This document shows, in pieces, positions 54,093 to 64,000 of a DNA stretch of 64,000 bases (position 1 is its first letter; each line of letters opens with the position of its first letter). Source of the DNA: Proteles cristata cristata (Eukaryota > Chordata > Mammalia > Carnivora > Hyaenidae); contig JAESUZ010000761.1 in NCBI GenBank assembly GCA_017311185.1, positions 682,001 to 746,000 on the forward strand, in the 5' to 3' direction. Position numbers and translations under genes: made by a program. The notes under the pieces were generated by a model. It was not told the DNA's origin. It saw only the letters and a list, made by a program, of their open reading frames with translations, and did no database searches.

Positions 54093-54224
54093 CTACTTGA
54101 AGGTGGACTGTAGCTCCTTGAAGGCCGCCTTCCGCTGCTTCATCTCCTCCGCCTGCTTCTTCCTTTCCTCCTGCTCCGCCTTGATCTCCTCCTCGAAGCG
54201 GCTGGACACGTTGATGGCCTGGAC
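54093..54224 (-). CDS. EFHD2: EFHD2 exon 4: coiled coil and stop
   Basis: Acceptor ggcag; encodes VQAINVSSRFEEEIKAEQEE, then RKKQAEEMKQRKAAFKELQS and TFK, TAG at 54093-54095. The heptad-rich E/K segment is the C-terminal coiled coil used for dimerisation. Confidence 0.96.
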   Translation of the reverse strand, partial: VQAINVSSRFEEEIKAEQEERKKQAEEMKQRKAAFKELQSTFK

Positions 54225-56611
54225 CTGCCACCACGTGAGGACAGGGTGGGTCAGGGCGGGGGAGGGATCGGCCCCCACGTCTCCTGCCGGCCCGTGTACA
54301 GCTCTCGCTAGCTCTGGCCCCGGGCCTCAGTTTCTCCATTCAGAGCCTGGTGCTCAATAACTGATCTCAGGGACTCGCTGAGCAGGTGGGAAGCCTGGAT
54401 GTGCATCTGGTGGCTGCTGCCTAGACTGAGTCCTGGGGGAGAGGGGGGCTTTGGATGTCGCTATTCTTGTCTCGTTTCCTGTCCCGAGAAGCCCAGGCGC
54501 ACACCGGGTGCCTGTGATGAGCCATGAAACAGCCCATCAACCCCAGAAGCCCAGGGCGGGTGGGGTGGGGGGCGGCCTTCAGGAGGGACATTCTCAGCTG
54601 ACATGAGAAGAGAGAACAGGAAAAGCAGGTGCCCTGCAGGGGTGCAGAACCCAGGAGCTCTCTGCTGGTTCCCTCCCCATGAGCGTGTGCGGCACGGGTT
54701 GCGTGCCATGTGCGGGGGTGGCCTCTGAGGCCCACACTCCCTCCAGGCCGGGGCTGGCGGGGCGGGGGCTCTGAGAGGCCCGTGGGCTGGGCCTGCTCTG
54801 CTGTCTCCTGGGCCCCCGTTCAAGGACAAGTTGGTCAGGGGCAGCCCAAAGGGGTCCACGCCCGCTCTGAAGGTGGGTGCCCGTCGCCCGCCCAGGGGCC
54901 AGGGAGGGAGGGGAAAGGCTGGAAGGGACTCCGGCCTGGGTGGAAGGGGACAGAAGCCAGGAGCGCTGCGGGCCCCGCCCAGGCGTCCGCGTCCTGTCTC
55001 CTGTCTGCAGCCTCAGCGGGGACAGGAAGGAGGAGCACCGACCCTCGCGCTAACTCAGGGTCCCGTCATACCCCAGCCACCCCGCCTCTGCTCGCGCCAG
55101 GGTCAGGGGCCCCCGCCCCCCCGGGCCCCACACGGCCTCCGATTCCTCACCTTGGCCTCGAAGAAGCTCTTGGCCCCCTTGACGCCCTCAGTGGAGACAT
55201 CGATCTCGGAGAGGCGGGCGAGCACGTGCAGCCCGCTGTCCTCCTGTAACTCCCCGGCCGCCGCCTTGCGGAAAATCAGGAGGAACTGTGGCAGGGAAAA
55301 CGGCACGAGGTGTCAGGGAGGGGCAGGGGGCCAGAGGTCTGGGCTCTCTGCCTCCCAGCTCTGGGCCTCAGTTTGCCCATCTGTATAATGGGAGGCAAGG
55401 CGACCCATCTGCTGCTCTCCCAGGATCTGGGGCTACTGCAGGCCTCTCGGTCTATGTTCAGGTCCCACGGAGAGGCCCCAACCTACCTCGTATCTTTGTC
55501 TCCACTGTTCCCCATAGAATCTGTTCAAAAGTTCCATTTACTACGGGGCGCCTGGGGGGCTCAGGTCATGATCTTGTGATTCATGAATTCAAGCCCTGCA
55601 TCGGGCTCGGTGCTGATAATGCGGAGCCTGCTTGGGATTCTCTCTCTTCCCCCATCCCCCCAAATAAACAAACAACTGAAAAGTTCCATTTACTGAGTCC
55701 TAAAGGTATGCGATTGTGACCATTTATAGAATGAGGAGGACTGATAGCAAGGAAAACACTTGCCCCACATCTCAGCGGCAGAAAGTGACGGAAGAGGGGT
55801 TTGAACCCGTGTCCTGGCTCCGCACCATCATCTTGCACTGCCTGCACCTTCCTTCCCGGACTCGTCCCCCCACACCGTTCTCCTGCCCCGCCTCCTCTGT
55901 GCCTCTTGCTAGTTCTCCGAGGGAGGCCACCCCTGTCACTGGGCCTCTGTGCCTGGGGTTCAGTGCTCCTGTTATCAGGCTGTGAGCCTCCCCTTCCTCC
56001 TCCGGGGAACAGGCTTGCCTACGGCTCCTGTCCCAGAGAACCGAGTGAGATCCAGGGCGTGAAGTCACCCAGCGCAGAGCCTGGCCCCTCTCGGACGGCA
56101 GCGCAGGTCACTTCCTCCGTCTGTCCCCCTCTTCTCCTGTGTCACAGCACCCTGCCATTCCACTCCCTGGGTCTCCCCCGCCCCGCCCCACTCCAGGACC
56201 CTCGGAGCCTGGAGGCCTTTCAAGGCCCTTCTCTGGACTTCCAAAGTGCACCCCCCAGGGTCAGGTATACAGAAGTCACTCCATAAGTGCTTACTACCTG
56301 ACGGAATGGATGTCCCTCCTTCTCACTTCAGGCACTGCAGAATCCCCCTGGTGGCTGCTCTAGGATCCCCACTGAAGCCTCCCTTGGCCAACTAGGAGCC
56401 ATTCAACAGTCAAGCACCAGCCCCCCTGCCCCCCACCGCTGCCCACATGGGGAGCCAACTCACCTCCCGGAAGCTGAGCTTGCTGTCAAAGTCCTCGTCC
56501 ACCTCCTTGATCATGTTTTTCAGGCCCAGGTGGGTCTGTGGGGCTCCGAGCTTCTCCATCATCAGCTTCAGCTCCATCAGGTCAATGAAGCCGTCCCGGC
56601 CGGCGTCGTAC
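54093..56611 (-). CDS. EFHD2: EFHD2 (swiprosin-1), exons 2-4 (5' end outside window)
   Basis: Calcium-binding adaptor that binds and bundles F-actin and modulates immune-receptor signalling. Coding exons (high to low coordinate): 56464-56611, 55151-55285 and 54093-54224, with intact splice sites and phases. Order: EF-hand 1 loop DAGRDGFIDLME, EF-hand 2 loop DEDFDSKLSFRE, a ligand-mimic/linker region, then a charged coiled-coil ending KELQSTFK and a TAG stop. Both EF loops keep their coordinating acidic residues. From the human protein (240 residues), the missing exon 1 should encode the N-terminal low-complexity region and the approach to EF-hand 1. EFHD1 is the alternative paralogue, but the sequence and synteny favour EFHD2. 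Confidence 0.96.
54225..55150 (-). other. EFHD2 intron 3
   Basis: GC-rich unique sequence without recognised repeats or exons. Confidence 0.65.
55151..55285 (-). CDS. EFHD2: EFHD2 exon 3
   Basis: 45 codons: FLLIFRKAAAGELQEDSGLH, then VLARLSEIDVSTEGVKGAKS and FFEAK. Acceptor gccacag, donor gtgagg. Human has Cys for His and Ser for Thr at two positions. Confidence 0.96.
55545..55678 (+). mobile_element. tRNA-Lys SINE, internally deleted
   Basis: Forward; lacks the ~26-bp stretch after the GGCTC head and much of the CT region, yet is flanked by a perfect aaaagttccatttact duplication. Confidence 0.88.
55690..55835 (-). repeat. MIR in EFHD2 intron 2
   Basis: TTTATAGAATGAGGAGGACT and GAGGGGTTTGAACCCGTGTC. 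Confidence 0.7.
56464..56611 (-). CDS. EFHD2: EFHD2 exon 2: EF-hand 1 and most of EF-hand 2
   Basis: Acceptor ccacag, donor gtgagt, 148 nt. Encodes YDAGRDGFIDLMELKLMMEK, then LGAPQTHLGLKNMIKEVDED and FDSKLSFRE. Confidence 0.96.
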
Positions 56612-57240
56612 CTGTGGGAGGGATGAGAGAGGCTAAGGACATCCTGACACCTCGCACTTGACCGGTCAGAGCGCCACAGTGCAAGGAGCCTGTTGTCCTA
56701 TTACAGCTGGAATGGGCTCCCGGTCTGTGGCTTCTGCTTGGTTACCTCTGATGACAGGGGACTCTGTACATGGCTTGCAGCCTCTTACATGTGGAACGCT
56801 GTGGGTGGAGCCACAGTCTCCCTGCACTGCATGAGATGTGAACCAGCATGGGGAGAGAATTCAAGAACCCTGGGGGTACAGACTGCAGGGGTGGGGTGGG
56901 GGGGCTCTGATGTCACCTCCAGGGCCAGCCTAGCATCTGTACTGGTGCTTGAGGGACGTCGTGGCCCCATCTCTCTCCTCCTCCTGCCCCCACCCAGGAG
57001 AGGCAGAAGGTGCCACATGTCACAAGGCAGGGCCAGAAGCCACAGAACTGAGGTCCACTTCTAGTTTTCTGGGAGGTGGCCTCGGGTGCGTTCAGGGAAC
57101 AGCCTGTGCAAGGTGTCTGCAGTGAATGGCAGGGATGTGGCTGGGTGGCTGGAAAGGGCCGGAACATTAATAAGGCGATAAAAGTGTGCCTGCACATTTC
57201 AGGTCTGTTTCCTTCCACCAACGGCCCAGCAGACACAGGG

Positions 57241-57242
<2 letters not shown>

Positions 57243-57280
<38 letters not shown>
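57243..57280 (+). repeat. (GT)n microsatellite in EFHD2 intron 1
   Basis: About 19 pure GT units. Confidence 0.95.
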
Positions 57281-57281
<1 letters not shown>

Positions 57282-57764
57282 TTGTCTAAATGTCTCTCTT
57301 GATTGACCTCCTTGTGTTAAGTGCCTAGGTCAGAGATGGCCTTCAGGCCCTGTCCCCTGGCTGGGGATGTGTGTATGTCACAGCATAATGGATGTGGGCA
57401 CTGTTTGTACAGACTCAATGGGCCCTCTCATCAGGCTAACCAAACACCTGCCCGGACTGCCTCCTGGGAAGAGAGTGGTCTCAGGGCTAAAATGGGCTTT
57501 CTGAGCCTAAAGAAACCTTGTGTAGTCCCCAGGCCTCAAGCTGGTGGGGTGAGTGTTGGTGACAGTAGAGTGACATTGAGGGGCTGAGCTGCAGAAACCT
57601 ATGTCCTGGTCTGGGAGCTCCTACATAAATACTTAGTTCATCTTCGTGCCTTCTTCAGGGCTCCCAGTTCCCTTCCCCCTTCTCTAGTTCTATATAAGCT
57701 TTGCATGACCTTGAACGACCGATAGAAGCCACTTTTTACAATCTGTCTTTGTGCCGGGAACTTT

Positions 57765-57875
57765 ATTGTACTTAATCCCCATAATAATTGTATTATATAA
57801 TGGAGGCTCAGAGAGGTTAAGTGACCTGTCCAAGGTCACAGAGTAGTAAAGGAAAGGAGCGGAAGCCCAACTCCT
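57765..57875 (-). repeat. MIR in EFHD2 intron 1
   Basis: GGCTCAGAGAGGTTAAGTGA, then CCTGTCCAAGGTCACAGAGT. Confidence 0.85.
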
Positions 57876-58489
57876 CAACCTGCTCCTAAACGGGCTTATA
57901 AAGCTGCACATTGGCTCTGTGCCCAGCCCGCTTCCGTGTGTCCTGGGAGCAGGGTGTTTGTGCAAGGGGTAGAGTTCACAAACGGGTCTGGGCTGGAAGT
58001 GACGCAGCACAGGGGAGGCTCTGGGAAGCCCGCAGGACCCCAGGGTTCTGAAGCCTTTGTCCCCCGCAGGGGTGGGAGGGTGGGTTGGGGACAGATGGGC
58101 CAGAGGTCCCCGCGGGCAGTGCCCTGGCTGGGGCGGAAGCCGATGCGAGAGGATGTGGTAGAGGACTGTGGGCCTCGGGAGGGTCAGGCAGGCCTACAAT
58201 CCCCGGCTCCACGTGAAGCTGGAGGGGCCCTGAGTAGGGGAGCAGAGGCCCCTCCATCTTGGGAGTCTAGTGAGGGGCTGCTGCAGGACCCCCAGTGGCA
58301 GCCTGGGGAGGGGGTCAGCCTTTCCTGGGGCAAGTCACATGGATGGTGCTGTGCCATTCGGGGAAACAAAACCCCACCATTTTCTGGACGGCAGTGAAAA
58401 GTCAGCGATGACATGTCAGGGCTGGGGACAGACTGCCTGGCTTCCGGCAGAGCTGCCTCGTGAGCCTCCAGCCAAGGCATGATGGGGAC

Positions 58490-58625
58490 TCTCCTGCAGG
58501 GTCACTGTGAGGACCGACCGAGCTCATACATGCCAAACGCTTAGCACAGTGCCTGGCACACCAAGCTGACTCCAGAAATGTTACCTTTATTAAGCTCCTA
58601 CTATGTGCCAGGCATTTTTTTTTCT
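58490..58625 (+). repeat. MIR 3' part
   Basis: GCTTAGCACAGTGCCTGGCA; ends in a cattaagctcctac-like segment. Confidence 0.6.
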
Positions 58626-59304
58626 TCCTTTACAGCGTCTGCGCTCAGCAGTTCTGGGGTCGGGATTACTTCCCCATGTGATTGGCCAGGGAACAAGAAC
58701 CGTAGGGGTGAGGGGGTGAGGGTGCTGCCTCGGTACCCAGCTGGCCAGGACTCACACCCCATCCCTATGGTTCCCGCTGCCGGTCCACCTGCACCCCTGA
58801 GCGCCAGCTTCATTTACTGCCCTTGTGTGTGGACCTCTCCTGCTGCTGGGGTGGCTCAGTTTCAGAGGAAGTGCAGATAAAGTGTCTGAACTTGGACAGA
58901 GACTTGGACTCGGTATTTCTTGGTTTCTGGCAGCTCCCGGGCCTTGCTAGGCTGCGGCTTGAACCGCTGCCTGCATCAATCAAAGGTCAATCAATTACTG
59001 GGTCTGGACTCTGTCCCGGACAGGCTCTGGCCCCCAAGGGGACAATGCAGGGACTGGCCATACTGCCAGCAGATCAATCACCAGGAGGAGGTGACAGAGG
59101 TCAGGGAGAGGCCAGGGGCTAGGTGGGAGTTGGGTCCCCCTGAGGAGGAGACACCAGGGTGAGGCTGTGACCCTCGGGCCTGTGGGCAGCAGGCTTATAC
59201 CATGTGCCCGGGCCTCTGAGGCAGGTGGGCTCTGGGTCACTGGACCAGACAAGTGCCAGGGTGAATGTGACCCAAGATGGCCTTGAAGGTTCTATGTCCA
59301 CATC

Positions 59305-59540
59305 AACTCTGTTGAGACTGACTGGGATCTAAACCCTAGATCTGCCACTTGGCTGGCTGGCTGACCCTGGTCAAGTCCCCTGACCCCACAAACCCCGATG
59401 TCCCCATTTACATCCAGGAGATCAAAGGACCCATGTCAGGACAAAGGCACAGAGACAATCCAAGTAGGTTCCTAGCACAGAGCCTGGCCCACGGCAAGCA
59501 CCTGAATAGCGCCGATGGGCAATAACAACGACAGTAATAA
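59305..59540 (+). repeat. MIR
   Basis: TCTGCCACTTGGCTGGCTGG, TCCCCATTTACATCCAGGAG, then CTAGCACAGAGCCTGGCCCA. Confidence 0.75.
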
Positions 59541-59590
59541 TAATAGAAGCATTGTTATTACTACCTTACCTTTAGGATTAAAGATTAAAT

Positions 59591-59806
59591 GGGGCGCCTG
59601 GGTGGCTTAGTCGGTTAAGCGTCCGACTTTCGCTTGGGTCATGATCTCGCGATTCGTGGGTTCGAGCCCCGCGTCGGGCTTGTGCTGACTGCCATCTCAG
59701 AGCCTGGAGCCTGTTTCAGATTCTGTATCTCCCTCTCTCTGACCCTCCCCTGCTCACGCTGTCTGTCTCTCTCAGAAATAAATAAAACATTAAAAAAAAA
59801 AAAAAA
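59591..59806 (+). mobile_element. tRNA-Lys SINE, young subtype
   Basis: Forward; flanks aagattaaatg. Confidence 0.93.
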
Positions 59807-60429
59807 GATTAAATGAGAAGATGAACATCAAATGCCTAGTCCATACCAGATGCTTAAAGCCGGCTAATTTCATTGTACAAGTGGCCACTGAGGACTTTTA
59901 TGTGTCAGATACATTAAGTACTTTGCATATGTAACATAAAAACGGGGCTGGTAAGAATGAAAATGGCAACAAAATACAAGGGCTTCTCCGTTGGGCACAG
60001 GTCTGGATGGTGCATGGCTGCGAGGAAATGCTGGTCTGGAGGCAGGGGGTGGGCAAGATGATCTGGCCCCGCCCCACGTGCCTCCCCTGCCTCTGAGGCT
60101 CCCACTGCTTCCCCCACTAGGTCCGACTGCAAGATCCCACCACGTAGGGAGGTGGACAGACAGGACGGAGGCTTCCGCTCCCTCGCTGGGCAGAGGGCGA
60201 GAGGAGCCTCAGCCCTGGGTTACTCTGTCCTTCCTCTCACAGGAAGGAAGGGACAAAGGGGAGGGGGCTGTCACTGTGCCACCACACAGGCGATGCCCCC
60301 TGGCTGGGGGACACCCTCTCATCCATCAGCTCTCTCCCTGAGCTGGAACTGAGGGTGCAGGTGGCTCAGAGTGACCAGGCAAAGAGAGTCAGTACACAAG
60401 ATGTGTCTGCACAGCCTGGTCTATCTGCT

Positions 60430-60510
60430 TCAGGTTGTGTAGGGGAAACTGGGGCACAGAATAGGCAGCAACCAGCCCAGGGTCACACAGCTGGTGGGCT
60501 GCAGAATCCC
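60430..60510 (-). repeat. MIR fragment
   Basis: GGGAAACTGGGGCACAGAAT, AGGGTCACACAGCTGGTGGG. Confidence 0.65.
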
Positions 60511-61009
60511 GAAAGCGGGAGGCTTTCCTTCCTGTCTGTCTGCCTCCTTCCTCTTCCAGGGCCCATAGAGGGTCCTGAATTCTCAGGCTTACAGGGTGGG
60601 GGGACGCTGGGCTGGGAGCCTGGCCTGGGGCTCTCCTGGGAGGGCCGATTCCATTGGGCGGGACTGGGAAAAAAGCTCGCAGGCTGGGAGCTCAGCACTT
60701 TGCTCCGGCACTGGAGGGAGGCTGTGCGCCCTGGCACCGAGCCCACATTCCTGCCCGCCTTCCCCTGAACAGTTCTCCGGCGGGCAGGGCTCGCAGCTGC
60801 CGCCCCGGATGCTGGGGACAAAGCCCCTCCCATTTACCCCCCTGGGGGCGGAGCTGACAGCCACCACCCAGACAGACTTTGCCTCCTTGCAGGGAGCAGG
60901 CCCCCCCCTTCCCGTTCTGATAACCAGGGGGCACGGCGCTGGGCAGTGGCTGGCTCTTAACAGCTTACGGTGCCCAGGATTTGTCTCTGCTTCCTAACGA
61001 TATTACCCT

Positions 61010-61215
61010 TAGTGGCTCCTCTTTGCTGAGCACTTACTATGCGGCAGGCACCACGCTGAGGGTCTGTATCAGACCCTCACAAGAACGCTGTGAAGCAGGC
61101 CTGAATATCCCTGTGTTACAGACGAGGAGATGGAGGCACAGGGAGGAAGTGGCTTGGCCAAGGCCACGGGTGTCAGGGACACAGTTGGGATCCGAACCCT
61201 GAGTTGATGAAACAC
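61010..61215 (-). repeat. MIR, near full length
   Basis: GCTGAGCACTTACTATGCGG, GTTACAGACGAGGAGATGGA, GGATCCGAACCCTGAG. Confidence 0.9.
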
Positions 61216-62354
61216 GCATGCTCTTCACTGCCGTGCCCTGTCCTGATGCCTACACACCTGTGAATCTAGAGTAATCTCCATTTGGGAAGGGTTTTGGAGG
61301 CCACACACTTAGCCATCTGTGAAGGTCAGCGTGAGCCTCCCCACCTGCCAGCAATGCTCTGGGGTCTGATAGGAGAATGAAGGGGAAGGTGGGGGCACAG
61401 GAGGCCCTGATTTTGTCCCTTTGCTTCCTAACCCAGGCCTTTGTGGGTGGCTCCTCTGCCCTTGGGGGTCCCAAGGAGGACAATCGGCTGGAGAGGGTGG
61501 TGTCTATGGGCCAAGGAACCCCCAGGCCCACCTGGCCTTGGTCTCGGCATTCACAGGCTTGGTCCACCCCGAGCGGCTCCAAGGCCTCTAGCTGCTTTGT
61601 CCTATGGAATGGGAAGGCAGGTCCCTTGAGGCAGGAAAGTTCTGGACAACAGCAAACTCTGGCTTTGCTCCCTGTCACAGCCAGGTGGCCCTGCCCACCT
61701 CTCTCTGCAGGTGGCCACCCACATGCTCCAGATAGCTGCTTGGCCCCGCCCATGGGGTCCTGCGCACCCCCCCTCACCCCCCGGCACTCCCTGCCCCCAG
61801 GCCGCCTGACTCATGAGGGGAAAGCCCGGCCACTCACCACTTCCTCCAGTGCTATCTGCAGAACTGGGCACTGGATCTGTTGCCATGTCAGCCAAGGAGA
61901 GGGTGTGCGTGTGTGTGCGTGTGAGTGCACAAATGTTGGTCATGGCTCCCCGCCCCCCCCCCGGGGCTGATGGCCATCTGATGGGGGCTGTCAGGGCTTG
62001 GGGCCTCCTAATCTTGGGTTCAACCACCGCACACTGAGCATCATCTCCTCGGGCTTGTAATGTCAGCAGTGGGTGTCCCGCCTGTAATCACCGCACTGCC
62101 TCCTTCTGCTCGCTCTTAATAATACTTATTATTACAACAGCGATTGCAAAGAACATTCACTGAGTGTCTAATACAGCCTAGTGTTTATTATTTAACTTCT
62201 TCCCTTACTGCTCAGACCTGCCTTACCTGTAGGAAAATCTCAGGCAAGAGGCGGGAGGTGCCTGGGGGTGGACCCGGGTGGAGCCTGGGCAGCTGCAATT
62301 CTGACAAGCGCTTGGGTGATGCTGACGCTGCCCCATCCGGGTCCCACGGGAGTG

Positions 62355-62520
62355 AGGGAGTTGGAGTTGGACAGACCCAAGTTCACATGCCGTCCCTGCT
62401 CCTTACTATAGCTGTGTGATGCTGGACGGGTCATGGAGCCTCTGTGAGACTCAGTCTTCTCGCTTGTGAAGACAGTGGGTATGATCTCATGGGCTGTTGT
62501 AAAAAGATTGAACAAGAGGC
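62355..62520 (+). repeat. MIR
   Basis: TAGCTGTGTGATGCTGGACG, CTCTGTGAGACTCAGTCTTC. Confidence 0.75.
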
Positions 62521-63164
62521 AAAGTGCCCAGGAGGGAGGGGGCCGGCAGTGGCCCTGGTCTCAGTCACTTGAGGGTCTCCACGAGACTCTAGCTGCCCCC
62601 TCCTGGCATGGGACTCGGGCTTCTCTGCAGTCCTTGAAAAGCGGAAGTCAGCCAAGGTGAAGGCTGCTCCGCAGTCAGAGAGAGCTCAGCTGCCAGGAGG
62701 GAGTGGGGACTGTCCCTGCTGAGATCTCAGAACGTGGCCTTGCCTCCTCCTTCCGGCTGGCCTGGCTTTGCTAAAGGGCCTCCCCTGGGGCAGCAGGGCC
62801 TCGTCTCCCAGAGCCCGGACTCTCACAGCAGAAGCCAGGCCTTGGACCCGGAGGGTACGGACAGAGGGATAGACGGGAGAAGGCAGTCAGGAAGGTGCAG
62901 ACCAAAGGGGAACCAAAAGTCCCCAGGCGGGGGAGGGGAGCAGTGACTCAGAAGCGGGAAGGGAAGTAGGAAGAGCAGAGGGTGAGCATTAAGTTCAGGA
63001 AACCCTCCCTCCCCAGGGGTGTGGCGTCTTCCCAGAAAGCCAGGCTCCTGGCTGTACCCCGGCCACCCACAAGGCCCAGGGCTCTCCGGCGAGGGTCTAT
63101 GATCCCCCTCTAGCCCCCATTCACCAAGACAGCCCTCTCTTGGCCTCTGGGGCTCCCGCAGGCA

Positions 63165-63310
63165 GACCTGCTTCTAACCCTGCCCCTGCTACTTATTATA
63201 ACCTTGGACAAATGACTCAACCCCCTTGAGCCTCAGTGTCCTCATCTGGCAAATGGGGATACTGATAGTGCCCACCTCACTGTGCTGTTGTCTAGATTTG
63301 ATTCAGTTCC
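63165..63310 (+). repeat. MIR
   Basis: CTTGGACAAATGACTCAACC, CCTCATCTGGCAAATGGGGA. Confidence 0.8.
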
Positions 63311-63650
63311 TGAAATATATACATGGGCTCCTTTGGGAGCAACTGGCCTCGGTAGCTCCATTTATTGAGGAGAGGGTGTGGAGATGGGGCTGGGTGCAGG
63401 GAGAGCATCATTGTGGCATCTCTTATGAGAGTGTTTGTCCTCGTGGTAGGAATAAAGAAATGCACCATTTCTAGCGCCACAGGTCCATCCTCTCTACTAC
63501 TGTTCTTCTGGACACTTAAAGCTTCCTGACGGCAGGAACTATATTCTTCCCTGGATTCCCTAGAACTTGCACACAGCAGACACTTAATACAATATCTACT
63601 TGAGGAATGCTCAGATGAATGGAGCTTATGTTTGTCCAAGTCATCTATGT

Positions 63651-63870
63651 TTTTTTTTTTTTTTTAATTTTTATTTATTTCTCGGAGAGAGAGAGACAGC
63701 GTGAGCAGGGGAGGGTCAGAGAGAGAGGGAGATACAGGCTCTGAAACAGGCTCCAGGCTCTGAGCTGGCAGTCAGCCCAGAGCCCGACGCGGGGCTCGAA
63801 CCCACGAACTGCGAGATCATGACCTAAGCGAAAGTCGGACGCCCAACCGACTAAGCCACCCAGGTGCCCC
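63651..63870 (-). mobile_element. tRNA-Lys SINE, young subtype
   Basis: Reverse; flanking duplication caagtcatctatgttttt. Confidence 0.93.
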
Positions 63871-64000
63871 AAGTCATCTATGTTTTTAACAGCCCACAGG
63901 CTGGACACGACGGTGGAATATTTACAAAGGGTCAGGACTTTTTTTTAAAACTGAATCCTCTGAACTTTACCAGGTAGGGTGTCTAGCCCAGGGGAAACTG

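Larger units (their letters stand above)
55286..56463 (-). other. EFHD2 intron 2
   Basis: One internally deleted SINE followed by a MIR; otherwise unique. Confidence 0.7.
56612..64000 (-). other. EFHD2 intron 1 (3' part)
   Basis: Two SINEs, six or so MIR copies and a GT microsatellite. 60,520-60,990 is repeat-free, GC-rich unique sequence. No exon 1-like sequence is present, so the first exon and promoter lie beyond 64,000. Confidence 0.7.

Noticed and set aside
53434..54339. 301-residue minus-strand open frame near EFHD2
   Set aside because: GC-rich sequence suppresses stops; it runs across EFHD2 exon 4 in another frame and through the intron and UTR, with low-complexity Pro/Ser/Gly composition.

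Overview
This is a piece of a mammalian nuclear genome, most likely from a cat-family (feliform) carnivore. It has split genes with GT-AG introns. More than thirty copies of the tRNA-Lys-derived carnivore SINE are scattered through it, many with target-site duplications, alongside old MIR, L2, L1 and hAT fossils. The SINE body and tail look like the felid type, but that is recognition from memory, not a database match. I see no bacterial-style operons, CRISPR arrays or functional RNA genes.

Layout. (1) 1-17,060, + strand: CASP9 (caspase-9) exons 2-9, all with intact reading frame and splice sites. Exon 1, with the start codon and most of the CARD, lies upstream of the window. (2) About 17,060-40,900: CASP9 3' UTR, then repeat-rich intergenic DNA. 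It holds two degenerate minus-strand exons of a pancreatic elastase (CELA2-like) gene at 28,036-28,130 and 21,570-21,694. (3) 40,926-46,922, - strand: a complete CTRC (chymotrypsin C) gene with eight exons, 268 codons, TATA box, E-boxes and a canonical poly(A) signal. (4) About 46,930-52,530: intergenic DNA with a striking CATC tetranucleotide array. (5) About 52,530-64,000, - strand: EFHD2 (swiprosin-1) exons 2-4 and 3' UTR. Exon 1 lies beyond the right edge, and 56,612-64,000 is intron 1.

The order CASP9(+) / CELA2 / CTRC(-) / EFHD2(-) is the mirror image of human 1p36.21, which from general knowledge reads EFHD2 - CTRC - CELA2A - CELA2B - CASP9. The genes are neighbours without a shared pathway: CASP9 starts the mitochondrial apoptosis cascade, CTRC is a secreted pancreatic zymogen regulator, and EFHD2 is a calcium-binding actin regulator.

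The most notable points are: the apparent decay of CELA2 to a pseudogene that has lost catalytic His and Ser; an about 35-residue expansion with internal duplication in the caspase-9 CARD-protease linker; loss of the human Akt-site serine in caspase-9; loss of the human Asn52 glycosylation sequon in CTRC; and a tetranucleotide array with an exact 52-bp higher-order period. I found no evidence for a wholly new biological system here.
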